Shown: positions 35,465 through 45,831, counted from the first letter of the stretch. The stretch: 64,000 nt of DNA from Nocardioides okcheonensis (GCF_020991065.1 NZ_CP087710.1:372001-436000), one strand, 5' to 3'. Translations and numbers: made by a program. The notes: generated by a model from the sequence alone, not told the origin.

Positions 35465-36886
35465 TCAGGCGACGACGGCCGCCAGCATGACCAGCGGGAG
35501 CGAGACCACCGACGCCACCGACGTGACGAGGGTCAGCGTCTTCAGGGTGCCCTTGGTCGAGAGCCCGAGCAGCGACTTGAACATCCAGAAGAAGTTGCTG
35601 TTGACCTGCAGCGCGAACATCGCGCCCGACGCGATGGCGAGGCCGATCACGAGGGGGGAGACGGTCAGCGAGTCGAGGATCGGGGCGATGATCCCGGCGG
35701 CGGTGATCGCTGCCACCGACACCGACCCGATGGCGAGGTGGAGGACCGCGGCGATGAACCACGCCAGCAGGATGCTCAGCACCACCGGCGCCCCCTCGTC
35801 GGCCCGGAACAGGTCACCGAGGACCTGGTCGAGCCCGGTCGCCTCGATCACCGCGCCGAGCGAGCCGCCGACACCGGTGATGAGCAGGATCTCGCCGGTC
35901 GTGTGGAAGCCGTCCTCCATCGCCTCGTTGGTCCTCTCGGACCCGGCTGACGCGCGGGAGAGGGCGTACGCGCCGAGCAGCCCGACGAAGAGCGCGACGT
36001 TGGCGTCGCCGAGGAACGCGACGAAGGCGTTCGACCAGCCGCCGAGCTCGGCGAACGCTCCGAACGCGATCAGCAGCAGCGGCACGAGGATCGGCAGCAT
36101 CAGGACCACCAGCGGGAGGCGGCGCACGCCGTCCTCGGCCTCGGCGGCGCTCGCGGACTCCTCCGTGCGGGCGAGGGCCTCCTCCGACGAGCCGGCCTCG
36201 CCGGTCAGGTAGGCGCGGTCGGCGGCCTCCTGCTCGAGCATCGCCTCGTCCGGCTCCTCGTCCGTCGCGGGGTCCCAGAAGCCGCCGGCCCCGAAGAGCA
36301 CCCGCATGAGGAGGGTCGAGACGAGGGCCGTGACGAGGCCGATCACCACGCCGAGGACCAGCCAGTCACCCAGCCGGATGTCGAGCAGGCCCGCGATCGA
36401 GATCGCCGCGAGCCCGGGGATCACGAACACGTAGCCGGCGAAGATCCCGCAGCCCAGCGCGGAGGCGAGCACCGGCAGGCCGGTCCGGCCGATGTAGGGC
36501 GACGCGGAGCGGGCGACCGGCGCCGCGAGCACGACCTGGACGTCGACGTAGATCGACGGCATGACCACGGCCAGCATCGAGGTGAGCGCGTAGGGGAGGC
36601 GCCCGGGCCCGACCCGCTGCACCAGCTGGCCCACGAGGCGTCGGAACGCCCCGGTGGAGTGCAGGAGCGAGCCGATCAGCACCCCGAAGCCGATGAGCAG
36701 CCCGACCTCCGCCATGATCCCGCCGAAGCCGGTCGTGATCGCCTCGACGGTGCCGGCGAAGCCCACCCCGGCGGCCAGGCCGAGGTAGAGCGAGCCGAGG
36801 ACCAGCGAGATCACCGGGTCGATGCGTCCCTTGATGATCAGGGCGATGACCAGGACGATCGCGACGGACGTGTGGACAGCGACCAT
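35465..36886 (-). CDS. GntP-family gluconate/organic acid permease
   Basis: A 473-residue membrane protein with about twelve or more hydrophobic segments and the GntP pattern: FGGIMAEVGLLIGFGVLIGSLL, the reentrant-like GIFAGYVFVIPGLAAISIA, ALQVNSNFFWMFKSLLG near the end. A long acidic loop (EEPDEAMLEQEAADRAYLTG and on) sits in the middle. Probably a proton symporter for gluconate or a related sugar acid; substrate not readable. ATG at 36886 after GGAGGAG. No catabolic gene beside it; convergent with metH (10-base gap). Confidence 0.88.
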   Translation of the reverse strand: MVAVHTSVAIVLVIALIIKGRIDPVISLVLGSLYLGLAAGVGFAGTVEAITTGFGGIMAEVGLLIGFGVLIGSLLHSTGAFRRLVGQLVQRVGPGRLPYALTSMLAVVMPSIYVDVQVVLAAPVARSASPYIGRTGLPVLASALGCGIFAGYVFVIPGLAAISIAGLLDIRLGDWLVLGVVIGLVTALVSTLLMRVLFGAGGFWDPATDEEPDEAMLEQEAADRAYLTGEAGSSEEALARTEESASAAEAEDGVRRLPLVVLMLPILVPLLLIAFGAFAELGGWSNAFVAFLGDANVALFVGLLGAYALSRASAGSERTNEAMEDGFHTTGEILLITGVGGSLGAVIEATGLDQVLGDLFRADEGAPVVLSILLAWFIAAVLHLAIGSVSVAAITAAGIIAPILDSLTVSPLVIGLAIASGAMFALQVNSNFFWMFKSLLGLSTKGTLKTLTLVTSVASVVSLPLVMLAAVVA

Positions 36887-36954
36887 GACTCCTCCTCCGT
36901 CCCCAGGAGGTGCTCCCGAGAGGACCACTGTCTACCGGTGCGAGGCGCTCGTGG

Positions 36955-36987
36955 CCACCCGCGGCCCAGGTCCCGGGCCGTCCGTGG
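36955..36987. repeat. Interrupted inverted repeat between the GntP and HAD genes
   Basis: CGGCCC (36962-36967) pairs with GGGCCG (36975-36980), and CCAC with GTGG outside a 3x3 internal loop. It lies 20 bases before the HAD -10 box. Role unclear. Confidence 0.3.
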
Positions 36988-37006
36988 GCGCGTGCCGGGT
37001 CCTCGG

Positions 37007-37012
37007 TAGGGT
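37007..37012 (+). promoter_or_regulatory. -10 box of the HAD hydrolase gene, predicted leaderless
   Basis: TAGGGT, 6 bases before the GTG at 37019. Confidence 0.65.
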
Positions 37013-37018
37013 CGACGG

Positions 37019-37696
37019 GTGACTTCTACGGCGCAGCAGACGCACCTCCCAGCGGCCGTCCTGTGGGACATGGACGGCACGCTCGTCGACACCGAGCCGT
37101 ACTGGATCGCCACCGAGTACGCGATGGCCGACAAGTACGGCGGCACCTGGTCGCAGGAGCACGCGATGAACCTCGTCGGCAGCGCCCTGCTCGACTCCGG
37201 TGACTACATCCGGGTCCACATGGGCATCGACCGCACCCCGCAGCAGATCGTCGACGAGCTGCTCGACGGCGTCGTGGCCCGCGTCGAGGACGAGGTGCCG
37301 TGGCGCCCGGGCGCGCTCGAGCTGCTGACCGACCTGCGCGAGCGGGGCGTGCCGTGCGCCCTGGTCACCATGTCGTGGCAGCGGTTCGTCGCGCCGATCC
37401 TCGCGCAGCTGCCCGAGGGCTCGTTCGCGACCGTGGTGACCGGCGACCGGGTCGAGCTCGGCAAGCCGCACCCCGAGCCGTACCTCACTGCGGCGGCGGA
37501 GCTCGGCGTCGACCCGGCCGCGTGCGTGGCCATCGAGGACTCCAACACCGGCGCCAAGTCGGCGGTCGCGGCGGGCTGCACCGTGGTGTGCGTGCCGCAC
37601 CACGTGCCGATCCTCGAGGGGGAGCGACGGGTGTTCGCGGACACCCTGGTGGGCGTCGACACCGACGCGCTCGCGGCGCTGGCCCGCGACACGTGA
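37019..37696 (+). CDS. HAD-superfamily phosphatase (beta-phosphoglucomutase-like subgroup)
   Basis: A 225-residue hydrolase with all four HAD motifs: WDMDGTLVDTEPYW (nucleophile and acid aspartates), a Thr motif VTMSW, Lys in GKPHPEPY and IEDSNTGAKSA for magnesium. The helical cap between motifs I and II places it with the small-sugar-phosphate phosphatases. Substrate unknown. GTG start with TAGGGT 6 bases upstream; ends just before a strong hairpin. Confidence 0.9.
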   Translation: MTSTAQQTHLPAAVLWDMDGTLVDTEPYWIATEYAMADKYGGTWSQEHAMNLVGSALLDSGDYIRVHMGIDRTPQQIVDELLDGVVARVEDEVPWRPGALELLTDLRERGVPCALVTMSWQRFVAPILAQLPEGSFATVVTGDRVELGKPHPEPYLTAAAELGVDPAACVAIEDSNTGAKSAVAAGCTVVCVPHHVPILEGERRVFADTLVGVDTDALAALARDT

Positions 37697-37701
37697 CCCG
37701 A

Positions 37702-37733
37702 ACGTGACCCGGGCGGTGTGGCCCGGGTCACGT
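37702..37733 (+). terminator. Hairpin terminator after the HAD gene
   Basis: A perfect 13-bp stem (ACGTGACCCGGGC and complement) with a 6-base loop, starting 6 bases after the stop and ending 10 bases before the next -10 box. Confidence 0.75.
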
Positions 37734-37742
37734 CGCTCCGTC

Positions 37743-37748
37743 TAGGGT
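37743..37748 (+). promoter_or_regulatory. -10 box of the peptide ABC importer operon
   Basis: TAGGGT; transcription from about 37755 would leave a leader of about 37 bases with GGAAGGA (37777-37783) before the ATG at 37792. Confidence 0.55.
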
Positions 37749-37791
37749 TCAGGACAACTTGGACCGGATACCGGACGGAAGGAATCTCGGG

Positions 37792-39459
37792 ATGTCTCCA
37801 CGTCGTACCGCGGCGACCCTGGCGGCAGCAGTGCTGACCGCCTCCACCCTCGCGAGCTGTGCGGAGAGCCAGCGCGACGACAGCAGCGGGGGCGGTGGTG
37901 ACGACGGGACGTTCGTGTTCGGCGCCGCCGGCGCTCCCGAGATGTTCGACCCGTTCTACGCCACCGACGGCGAGACCTTCCGCGTCACGCGGCAGATGTT
38001 CCAGGGCCTCGTCGGCATCGAGCCCGGCACGGCCGAGGTCGTGCCCGAGCTCGCCACCGAGTGGACGCCCAACGACGACGGCACCGAGTGGACCTTCGAG
38101 CTCCGCGACGACGTGACCTTCCACGACGGCACCGACTTCAACGCCGAGGCCGTCTGCGCGAACTTCGAGCGGATGTTCGACCAGAACGAGGCGGGCCAGA
38201 CGGCCGGCGAGTACTGGGGCTACGTGATGGGCTCGTTCAAGAACGACGCCGCCAACTCGCTCTACCAGGGCTGCGAGGCGACCGACGAGTTCGAGGCGAC
38301 CATCTCGATCAGCGGGCCCACCTCGGGCTTCCCGACGATGCTCTCCCTCGCGTCGCTGGCGATGCAGTCGCCCACCGCGATGGAGGAGGGCGACGCCAAC
38401 GGCATCCAGGCCGAGGGCGAGGGCTTCAGCTTCCCCGACTACGCCGACAACCCGGTCGGGACCGGCCCGTTCACCTTCGGCGACTACGACGAGGCCAACG
38501 GCACCATCACCCTCGAGCGCAACGACGACTACTGGGGCGACCCGGCGCAGGTCAGCGAGCTGGTGTTCCGGGTCATCCCGGACGAGAGCACCCGCCGCCA
38601 GGAGCTCGAGGCCGGCAGCATCAACGGCTACGACCTGCCGAACCCGGTCGACTGGGCCGGCCTCGAGGACGAGGGCAACAGCGTCGAGATCCGCGACGCG
38701 TTCAACATCCTCTACCTCGGGCTCAACCCCGAGGCGAACCCGCAGCTGAAGGACCTCAAGGTCCGCCAGGCGCTCTACCACGCGCTCAACCGCGAGCAGC
38801 TGGTGCAGACCCAGCTCCCCGAGGGCGCCACCGAGGCCACACAGTTCATGCCGGACACCGTCAGCGGCTACAACACCGACCTCCAGCCGTACGCCTACGA
38901 CCCCGAGGAGGCCAAGCGCCTGCTCGCGGAGGCGGGCGCCGAGGGCATGGAGCTGACCTTCGCGTACCCGACCGAGGTCAGCCGCCCCTACATGCCGGAC
39001 CCGCAGAAGATCTACGAGGCGCTGCGCACCGACCTCGAGGCCGTGGGCATCAAGGTCAACGTCAAGACGGCCTCCTGGAACGGCGGCTACCTCGACAACG
39101 TGACGGCCGGCCGCTACGACGCCTACATCCTCGGCTGGACCGGCGACTACGACTCGCCGTTCAACTTCGTCGGCACGTTCTTCGGCAACCTGAAGGAGAA
39201 CGACTTCGGCACCAAGGCCTACCCGTGGGGCCAGCAGCTCTCCGAGGACCTCAAGTCGGCCGACGCCATCGTCGACGACGAGCAGCGCGCGGCGGCCTTC
39301 GAGGAGATCAACGGCCAGATCATGGAGGACTACCTCCCGGGCCTGCCGATCAGCCACTCGCCGCCGGCCCTGGTCGTCGGCCCCGGCGTCGACGGCGTCG
39401 TGCCGAGCCCGCTGACCGCCGAGGAGTTCGCGTCGGTCTCGGTCGAGGGAGGGCAGTGA
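37792..39459 (+). CDS. Oligopeptide/dipeptide ABC transporter substrate-binding lipoprotein
   Basis: A 555-residue family 5 solute-binding protein. The signal ends in lipobox LASC (TASTLASCAES), so it is lipid-anchored outside the membrane. Family features: MFDPFYATDGETFRVTRQMF, PELATEWTPNDDGTEWTFEL, the VTFHDGTDFNAEAVCANFERM signature and NRNDDYW-like ERNDDYWGDPAQ. The ATG at 37792 follows GGAAGGA; an upstream in-frame ATG at 37759 would spoil the signal. First gene of a five-gene importer; the next gene is 109 bases away across a hairpin. Confidence 0.93.
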   Translation: MSPRRTAATLAAAVLTASTLASCAESQRDDSSGGGGDDGTFVFGAAGAPEMFDPFYATDGETFRVTRQMFQGLVGIEPGTAEVVPELATEWTPNDDGTEWTFELRDDVTFHDGTDFNAEAVCANFERMFDQNEAGQTAGEYWGYVMGSFKNDAANSLYQGCEATDEFEATISISGPTSGFPTMLSLASLAMQSPTAMEEGDANGIQAEGEGFSFPDYADNPVGTGPFTFGDYDEANGTITLERNDDYWGDPAQVSELVFRVIPDESTRRQELEAGSINGYDLPNPVDWAGLEDEGNSVEIRDAFNILYLGLNPEANPQLKDLKVRQALYHALNREQLVQTQLPEGATEATQFMPDTVSGYNTDLQPYAYDPEEAKRLLAEAGAEGMELTFAYPTEVSRPYMPDPQKIYEALRTDLEAVGIKVNVKTASWNGGYLDNVTAGRYDAYILGWTGDYDSPFNFVGTFFGNLKENDFGTKAYPWGQQLSEDLKSADAIVDDEQRAAAFEEINGQIMEDYLPGLPISHSPPALVVGPGVDGVVPSPLTAEEFASVSVEGGQ

Positions 39460-39509
39460 CGCGACGGCGCCCACGCCCGTCTCGTTGACCGATCCATCTG
39501 CGTGAGGCC

Positions 39510-39539
39510 CGGCGGTCGTCGTCCGCGACGACCGCCGGC
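39510..39539 (+). repeat. Intercistronic hairpin between binding-protein and permease genes
   Basis: A perfect 13-bp stem (CCGGCGGTCGTCG and complement) with a TCCG loop, 50 bases after the binding-protein stop. Probably reduces read-through or protects the upstream mRNA so that binding protein exceeds permease. Confidence 0.7.
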
Positions 39540-39568
39540 CCGCGCAGGCGTGTGAGGAGATCCCCCTC

Positions 39569-40579
39569 GTGGTTCGTTTCGTCGTACGACGGCTCCTGCA
39601 GATGGTGCTGGTGGTCGTCGTGCTGTCCATGCTCGTCTTCGCCTGGCTGCGCTCGCTGCCGGGCGGGCCCGTGTCCGCGATCCTCGGAGAACGCCAGACC
39701 GAGGAGCGCCGGGCGGCGCTGGAGGCCGCGCTCGGCCTCGACCAGCCGCTGCCCGTGCAGTACCTCAAGTTCCTCGAGCGCGCCGTGCAGGGCAACTTCG
39801 GCGTCTCCACCAAGGTCCTGCCCGGCGAGGACGCGCTCCAGATCTTCCTCGACCGGCTGCCGGCCACGGTCGAGCTGTCGGCCCTGGCCCTGCTCATCGC
39901 CGTGGCGCTCGGCATCCCGCTCGGCTACGTCGCCGCCCGGCGCCGGGGTTCACCGGCCGACACGAGCGCCGTCATCTTCTCCCTGGTCGGGGTGGCGGTG
40001 CCGGTGTTCTTCACCGCGTTCCTGCTCAAGTACTTCTTCGCCGTGGAGTGGAACCTGCTGCCCGTCTCCGGGCGACAGAGCACCGGCCTCGACGCCACCC
40101 GGGTGACCGGCATGTTCGTGCTCGACGGGATCCTCACCCGCGAGTGGGACGCCGCCTGGGACGCGCTCAAGCACCTCATCCTGCCCGCCGTCGCGCTCTC
40201 GACCATCCCGTTCGCGGTGATCTTCCGGATCACCCGCGCCTCGGTGCTCGACGTCCTCGACGAGGACTACGTCCGCACCGCCGAGGCGAAGGGACTGACC
40301 ACGCGGGTCATCCGCGCGCGACACGTGCTGCGCAACGCGATGCTCCCGGTGGTGACCACGATCGGGCTCCAGGTCGGCGGCCTGCTCGCCGGCGCCGTGC
40401 TGACCGAGACCGTCTTCTCCTACCAGGGCGTCGGCGCCGCGCTCGCGACCGCGTTCCGCGACAAGGACTACGCCGTGCTGCAGGTCCTCATCCTCGCCGC
40501 CGCGGTCATCTACGTGCTCGTCAACCTGCTGGTCGACATCGCCTACGCCGTCATCGACCCCCGGATCCGGACGAGGTGA
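39569..40579 (+). CDS. Peptide ABC transporter permease (DppB-like)
   Basis: A 336-residue inner-membrane permease with the BPD-transport topology: N-terminal helix VVRRLLQMVLVVVVLSMLVF, a periplasmic domain (LRSLPGGPVSAILGERQ), then five more helices and the EAA-type loop AEAKGLTTRVIRARHVLRNAML that docks the ATPases. GTG start after GAGGAGA. Six bases before the next permease ATG. Confidence 0.94.
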   Translation: MVRFVVRRLLQMVLVVVVLSMLVFAWLRSLPGGPVSAILGERQTEERRAALEAALGLDQPLPVQYLKFLERAVQGNFGVSTKVLPGEDALQIFLDRLPATVELSALALLIAVALGIPLGYVAARRRGSPADTSAVIFSLVGVAVPVFFTAFLLKYFFAVEWNLLPVSGRQSTGLDATRVTGMFVLDGILTREWDAAWDALKHLILPAVALSTIPFAVIFRITRASVLDVLDEDYVRTAEAKGLTTRVIRARHVLRNAMLPVVTTIGLQVGGLLAGAVLTETVFSYQGVGAALATAFRDKDYAVLQVLILAAAVIYVLVNLLVDIAYAVIDPRIRTR

Positions 40580-40584
40580 GCCCG

Positions 40585-41544
40585 ATGACCGAACCCACCG
40601 AGCGCCCCACCTACGGCGGCCTGCGCCGACGGCGCATCGACCAGCTCGCCGCCGGCGCGGTGGGCGACGAGCCCGGCGTCTCCCTGCTGCGCAGCGCCTG
40701 GGACCGGCTGCGCCGCAACCCGATCTTCCTCGTCGGCGCGGGCATCACGCTCGCGTTCGTCGTGCTGGCCGCGATCGCGCCGTGGATCGCGCCGTGGGAC
40801 CCCACCGCCGCGCCGCTGCTCGACAAGGTGCGGCCGCAGACCAACCCGGTGCCCGGCCCCGAGGCCGGCCACCTGCTCGGCGGCGACGACCGCGGACGGG
40901 ACCTGCTCTCGCGCCTCATCGTCGGCAGTCGCCAGACCCTCGTCGTCGGTGTCTTCGCCACGGTGTTCGGGCTGATCGGCGGGCTCACGCTCGGCACCCT
41001 CGCCGGCGCCTTCGGCGGCTGGGTCGACTCGCTGGTCATGCGCATCGTCGACGTGATGCTGTCGATCCCGTCGCTGCTGCTGGCCTTCACCATCGCCTCG
41101 CTCGCCCGCAGCCCCAGCCAGTGGACGCTCGTGGTGGCGATCGCGATCATCCAGGTGCCGGTGTTCGCGCGGCTGCTGCGCGGCTCGATGCTCGCGCAGC
41201 GGTCCAGCGACCACGTGCTCGCCGCGCGCTCGCTGGGCGTACGGCCCCGCGCGATCGTGTTCCGGCACATGCTGCCCAACTCGCTCGGCCCGGTGATCGT
41301 CCAGGCCACGCTGTCGCTGGCCGTGGCGATCATCGACGCCGCCGCGCTGTCCTTCCTGGGGCTGGGCAACCCCGACCAGAGACAACCCGAGTGGGGGCAG
41401 ATGCTCGGCCTGGCCCATCAGTACATCTCCGAGGCGCCGCACCTCGCGTTCTACCCCGCCGGCTGCATCATCGTCGTGGCGCTCGGCTTCACGCTCATGG
41501 GGGAGTCGCTGCGCGAGGCGCTGGACCCGAAGGCGAGGAGGTGA
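40585..41544 (+). CDS. Peptide ABC transporter permease (DppC-like)
   Basis: A 319-residue second permease. A hydrophilic N-terminus precedes RRNPIFLVGAGITLAFVVLA, the DppC-type opening, then LLGGDDRGRDLLSRLIVGSR and five helices. The EAA loop is LAARSLGVRPRAIVFRHMLP. ATG at 40585, 4 bases before the first ATPase gene after its stop. Forms the heterodimeric channel with the product of the previous gene. Confidence 0.94.
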   Translation: MTEPTERPTYGGLRRRRIDQLAAGAVGDEPGVSLLRSAWDRLRRNPIFLVGAGITLAFVVLAAIAPWIAPWDPTAAPLLDKVRPQTNPVPGPEAGHLLGGDDRGRDLLSRLIVGSRQTLVVGVFATVFGLIGGLTLGTLAGAFGGWVDSLVMRIVDVMLSIPSLLLAFTIASLARSPSQWTLVVAIAIIQVPVFARLLRGSMLAQRSSDHVLAARSLGVRPRAIVFRHMLPNSLGPVIVQATLSLAVAIIDAAALSFLGLGNPDQRQPEWGQMLGLAHQYISEAPHLAFYPAGCIIVVALGFTLMGESLREALDPKARR

Positions 41545-41548
41545 CCGC

Positions 41549-42546
<998 letters not shown>

Positions 42547-42550
<4 letters not shown>

Positions 42551-43698
42551 GCGGCACGGTGCAGGACGTCCAGGAACCGGACGTGCACGACCACGACGTG
42601 CTCGTCGAGGTGCGCGGGCTGGAGGTGCACTTCCCGATCAAGAGCGGCATCGTCTTCGACCGCACCGTCGGGCACGTCCGCGCGGTCGACGGCGTCGACC
42701 TCTCGATCCGGCGCGGGGAGACCTACGGCCTGGTGGGGGAGTCGGGGTGCGGCAAGTCGACGCTCGGCAAGGCCATCCTCAACCTCGAGCCGCCCACGGC
42801 CGGCTCCGTGCTCTTCGACGGCACCGACGTCGCCTCGCTGAAGGGCGAGGCGCTGCGGCGCGAGCGCAAGCGGTTCCAGATGGTCTTCCAGGACCCGATG
42901 TCGAGCCTCGACCCGCGCCAGACGGTGGAGTCGCTGCTGCTCGAGGGCATGCGCGCGCACGGCATGGACAAGGACAAGGCCACGACGCACGCCCGGCTGC
43001 GCGAGCTGATGTCGTCGGTGGGGCTGCCGCCGGCCGCGCTCAGCAAGTACCCCCACGAGTTCTCCGGCGGCCAGCGCCAGCGCATCGGCATCGCCCGGGC
43101 GCTGTCGGTGGGTCCCGACCTGATCGTCGCCGACGAGCCGGTGAGCGCCCTCGACGTCTCGATCCAGGCGCAGGTCATCAACCTGCTCCAGGACATCCAG
43201 GACGAGCTCGGCCTGACCTACCTCGTGGTCGCCCACGACCTCGCGGTGGTGCGCCACATCAGCGACCGGATCGGGGTGATGTACCTCGGCGGGCTGGTCG
43301 AGGAGTCCGAGGCCGGGGAGCTCTACGACGTCCCGCTGCACCCCTACACGCGGGCCCTCATGTCCGCGGTGCCGGTGCCGGACCCGACCGTCGAGGACAC
43401 CCGCGAGCAGATCCTGCTGGCCGGCGACCTGCCCTCGCCGGCGAACCCGCCCACCGGGTGCCGGTTCCACACCCGCTGCCCGTGGCGGCAGGAGACGCTC
43501 TGCGACACCGAGCGGCCACTCCTGCGGGTCGTCGAGGTCGAGGGGGCCACGTCGGAGCACCGGGTGGCGTGCCACTTCGCCGAGCAGATCGCCTCCGGCG
43601 AGGTGCAGCGCCACGAGGTCGCGGCCGAGCTGGTGACCGACGGGTTCGCGGGCCCGGCGCAGCCCGAGGTGCCGCCGGAGGCCTTCATCGCCCCCTAG
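42547..43698 (+). CDS. Peptide ABC transporter ATP-binding protein (DppF-like)
   Basis: A 383-residue second ATPase. Walker A GESGCGKST, Q-loop MVFQDPMSSLDPRQ, signature FSGGQRQRIGIARAL, Walker B LIVADEPVSALD and H-loop VVAHDLAVVRH are intact. The C-terminal extension has CRFHTRCPWRQETLC, again the cysteine-rich Opp/Dpp tail. GTG start overlapping the previous stop (GTGA). Last gene of the importer; convergent with the nuclease gene 19 bases away. Confidence 0.94.
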
Positions 43699-43717
43699 CG
43701 TGCAGGCGTCGCTGACG

Positions 43718-44581
43718 TCAGGCGGGCTCGGCGTCCGGCAGCGGCGGGATCGTCCCGCCCTTGGTCGGGCAGTAGGCGTGGAACGAGCACCAGTCGCACA
43801 GCCGCGACGGGCTCGGGCGCCAGTCCCCGGTCTCGCGGGCGAGGGTGATCGCGCGGTGGATCGCCTCGACCTTGCGCTCGGTGGCGCGCAGGTCGTCCTC
43901 GTCGGGCTCGTAGCGCAGGATCTCGCCGTTGCCGAGGTAGACCAGCTGGAGGACCGACGGCACGACTCCGCGCAGCCGCCAGAGGACCAGGGCGTAGAAC
44001 CTCATCTGGAACAGCGCCTTGGCCTCGTAGCCCTCCTTGGGCGACCGCGAGCTCTTGTAGTCCACCACCCTGATCCGGCCGTCGGGTGCGACGTCGACGC
44101 GGTCGACGAACCCCCGCAGCAGGAGCCGGGAGTCGAGGAGCGTCTCGACGTAGAGCTCGCGCTCGGCGGGCTCGAGGCGGCGCGGGTCCTCGAGGTCGAA
44201 GTAGCGACGCAGTACGGTCCGGCAGGAGTCCATCCACGCCACGACGTCGGGGCCCTCGTCCCCGAACATCTCCGCGAGCCGGGGCTCGGCCTCCACCAGC
44301 GCGTCCCACCGCGGGGCGAGCATGTCGACCGCCTGCTCCGGCGTGCGGTCGGCGGCGGGGAGGTCGAAGAGGTCCTCGAGGACCTTGTGCACCAGGGTGC
44401 CGCGCGCGGCGTCGGGAGACGGCTCCTCCGGGAGCCGGTCGATCGTGCGGAAGCGGTAGAGCAGCGGACAGGCCAGGAAGTCGCCCGCCCGGCTCGGCGA
44501 CAGCGCGCCCACCACCTCGACGCCGTCGACCGGCGTCGACAGGCGTTCGGCGGGGGACGGGTCCTGCGTCGGTGCGGTCAT
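43718..44581 (-). CDS. RecB-family exonuclease with predicted Fe-S cluster
   Basis: A 287-residue PD-(D/E)xK nuclease. Nuclease motifs: RGTLVHKVLEDLF, GFVDRVDV (metal aspartate), VVDYKSSR (Asp and Lys) and FQMRFYALVLW (motif with Gln/Tyr). Four cysteines, Cys38 (FLACPLLYRF) and Cys262, Cys265, Cys271 (CDWCSFHAYC), match the Fe-S staple of AddB/Cas4-like nucleases. It resembles the C-terminal nuclease of actinobacterial AdnA/AdnB and Cas4; no cas gene is near. ATG at 44581 with TAGGGT 9 bases upstream. Confidence 0.9.
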   Translation of the reverse strand: MTAPTQDPSPAERLSTPVDGVEVVGALSPSRAGDFLACPLLYRFRTIDRLPEEPSPDAARGTLVHKVLEDLFDLPAADRTPEQAVDMLAPRWDALVEAEPRLAEMFGDEGPDVVAWMDSCRTVLRRYFDLEDPRRLEPAERELYVETLLDSRLLLRGFVDRVDVAPDGRIRVVDYKSSRSPKEGYEAKALFQMRFYALVLWRLRGVVPSVLQLVYLGNGEILRYEPDEDDLRATERKVEAIHRAITLARETGDWRPSPSRLCDWCSFHAYCPTKGGTIPPLPDAEPA

Positions 44582-44590
44582 GTCGCGGCC

Positions 44591-44596
44591 ACCCTA
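44591..44596 (-). promoter_or_regulatory. -10 box of the RecB-like nuclease gene
   Basis: TAGGGT on the minus strand, 9 bases before the ATG at 44581; leaderless or a leader of about two bases. Confidence 0.55.
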
Positions 44597-44648
44597 GGCG
44601 AGCGCACCGACAGCCCCGCGCGCCGAGCCGCACGTGGGCCGCGTTGGC

Positions 44649-44654
44649 TAGGGT
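44649..44654 (+). promoter_or_regulatory. -10 box of the site-2 protease gene, predicted leaderless
   Basis: TAGGGT, 6 bases before the GTG at 44661. Confidence 0.65.
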
Positions 44655-44660
44655 CGTCCC

Positions 44661-45797
44661 GTGCCCACCCCCGACACGCCCCGCCCTCCGGGCACGTTCC
44701 GGATCGGCTCGATCGCGGGCATCGACGTCCTCATCACGAGCTCGTGGTTCGTGGTCGCCTTCCTCATCTCGGTGACCTTCGCGCCCCGGATCGAGGTCGT
44801 CCAGCCGGGGCTGGGCTTCCTGAAGTACGTCGCCGGCTTCGTGTTCGCGGTGATCCTCTACCTCTCGGTGCTGCTCCACGAGGCGTCCCACGCGGTCACC
44901 GCCAAGCGGCTCGGCTACGGCGTCACGTCGATCACCCTGCACTTCCTCGGCGGGATGACCGAGATCGACGGACAGTCGCGTCGCCCGCGCCACGAGTTCT
45001 GGATCGCGGTCGTCGGGCCGCTGACCTCGATCGCGATCGGGCTCGCCGCCGTCGGCCTCTGGTTCGTCGTGCCCGACGGCCTGGTCCAGGTCGCCGTCGA
45101 GGGTCTCGCCGGGGCCAACCTGGTCATCGGGGTGCTCAACCTGGTGCCGGGCCTGCCGCTCGACGGCGGGCGGGTCCTCAAGGCGCTCGTGTGGGGCGCC
45201 TCCGGCAACCAGCACCGGGCCACGGTCGTGGCCGCGTGGGGCGGGCGCGTCGTCGCGCTCGCGCTGCTCGCCTGGCCGCTGGTCCAGGACCGGGTGATCG
45301 GCGAGCCCCCGACGATCCTCGACCTCGTCCTGGTCTTCATCCTCGGCCTGTTCCTGTGGACCGGAGCCACGGCCGCGCTCGCGCACGCGCGGATGCGCCA
45401 GCGGCTCCCCGCCCTCGTCGCCCGGCCGCTCGCGCGGCGCACGCTCACCGTCCCGGAGGACGTGCCGCTCGCCGAGGCCGTCCGGCGCGCCCAGGAGGCC
45501 CAGGCGGGCAGCATCGTCACCGTCGCCCCCGACGGCAGCCCGCTGGGCATCGTCAGCGAGGCCGCCGTCGCCGCGATGCCGCCCGAGCGGCGACCCTGGG
45601 TCGCGGTGTCCACCGTCGCCCGCGCCCTGGAGGAGGGCCTCACCCTCCCCGCCACGGTCGCCGGCGAGGAGCTGATCCTCGCCATCAGCCGCCGCCCCGC
45701 CGAGGAGTACCTCCTCGTCGAGGAGGACGGTCGGATCTACGGCGTGCTGTCCACCGCCGACGTCGACCGCGCGTTCCGCGAGAACGCCGCCGGCTGA
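44661..45797 (+). CDS. Site-2 protease family (M50) membrane metalloprotease with CBS domains
   Basis: A 378-residue polytopic membrane protease. The zinc site HEASH (His73, Glu74, His77) lies in the second hydrophobic segment, and the third ligand Asp168 is in NLVPGLPLDGGRVL. About six membrane segments end near residue 245; the rest forms a CBS-pair region (TVPEDVPLAEAVRRAQEAQA to the end) that may sense adenosyl ligands. Such enzymes cut within the membrane; no anti-sigma factor substrate is nearby. GTG start 6 bases after TAGGGT. Divergent from the nuclease gene. Confidence 0.92.
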   Translation: MPTPDTPRPPGTFRIGSIAGIDVLITSSWFVVAFLISVTFAPRIEVVQPGLGFLKYVAGFVFAVILYLSVLLHEASHAVTAKRLGYGVTSITLHFLGGMTEIDGQSRRPRHEFWIAVVGPLTSIAIGLAAVGLWFVVPDGLVQVAVEGLAGANLVIGVLNLVPGLPLDGGRVLKALVWGASGNQHRATVVAAWGGRVVALALLAWPLVQDRVIGEPPTILDLVLVFILGLFLWTGATAALAHARMRQRLPALVARPLARRTLTVPEDVPLAEAVRRAQEAQAGSIVTVAPDGSPLGIVSEAAVAAMPPERRPWVAVSTVARALEEGLTLPATVAGEELILAISRRPAEEYLLVEEDGRIYGVLSTADVDRAFRENAAG

Positions 45798-45818
45798 GTG
45801 GATCGGGCCCTCGGCCAC

Positions 45819-45824
45819 TAGGGT
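45819..45824 (+). promoter_or_regulatory. -10 box of trmI, predicted leaderless
   Basis: TAGGGT, 7 bases before the ATG at 45832. Confidence 0.6.
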
Positions 45825-45831
45825 CTGCGCC

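Noticed and set aside
43718..44581. Reading the RecB-like nuclease as a CRISPR Cas4
   Set aside because: No other cas gene and no repeat-spacer array in the window; the family includes many non-CRISPR members.
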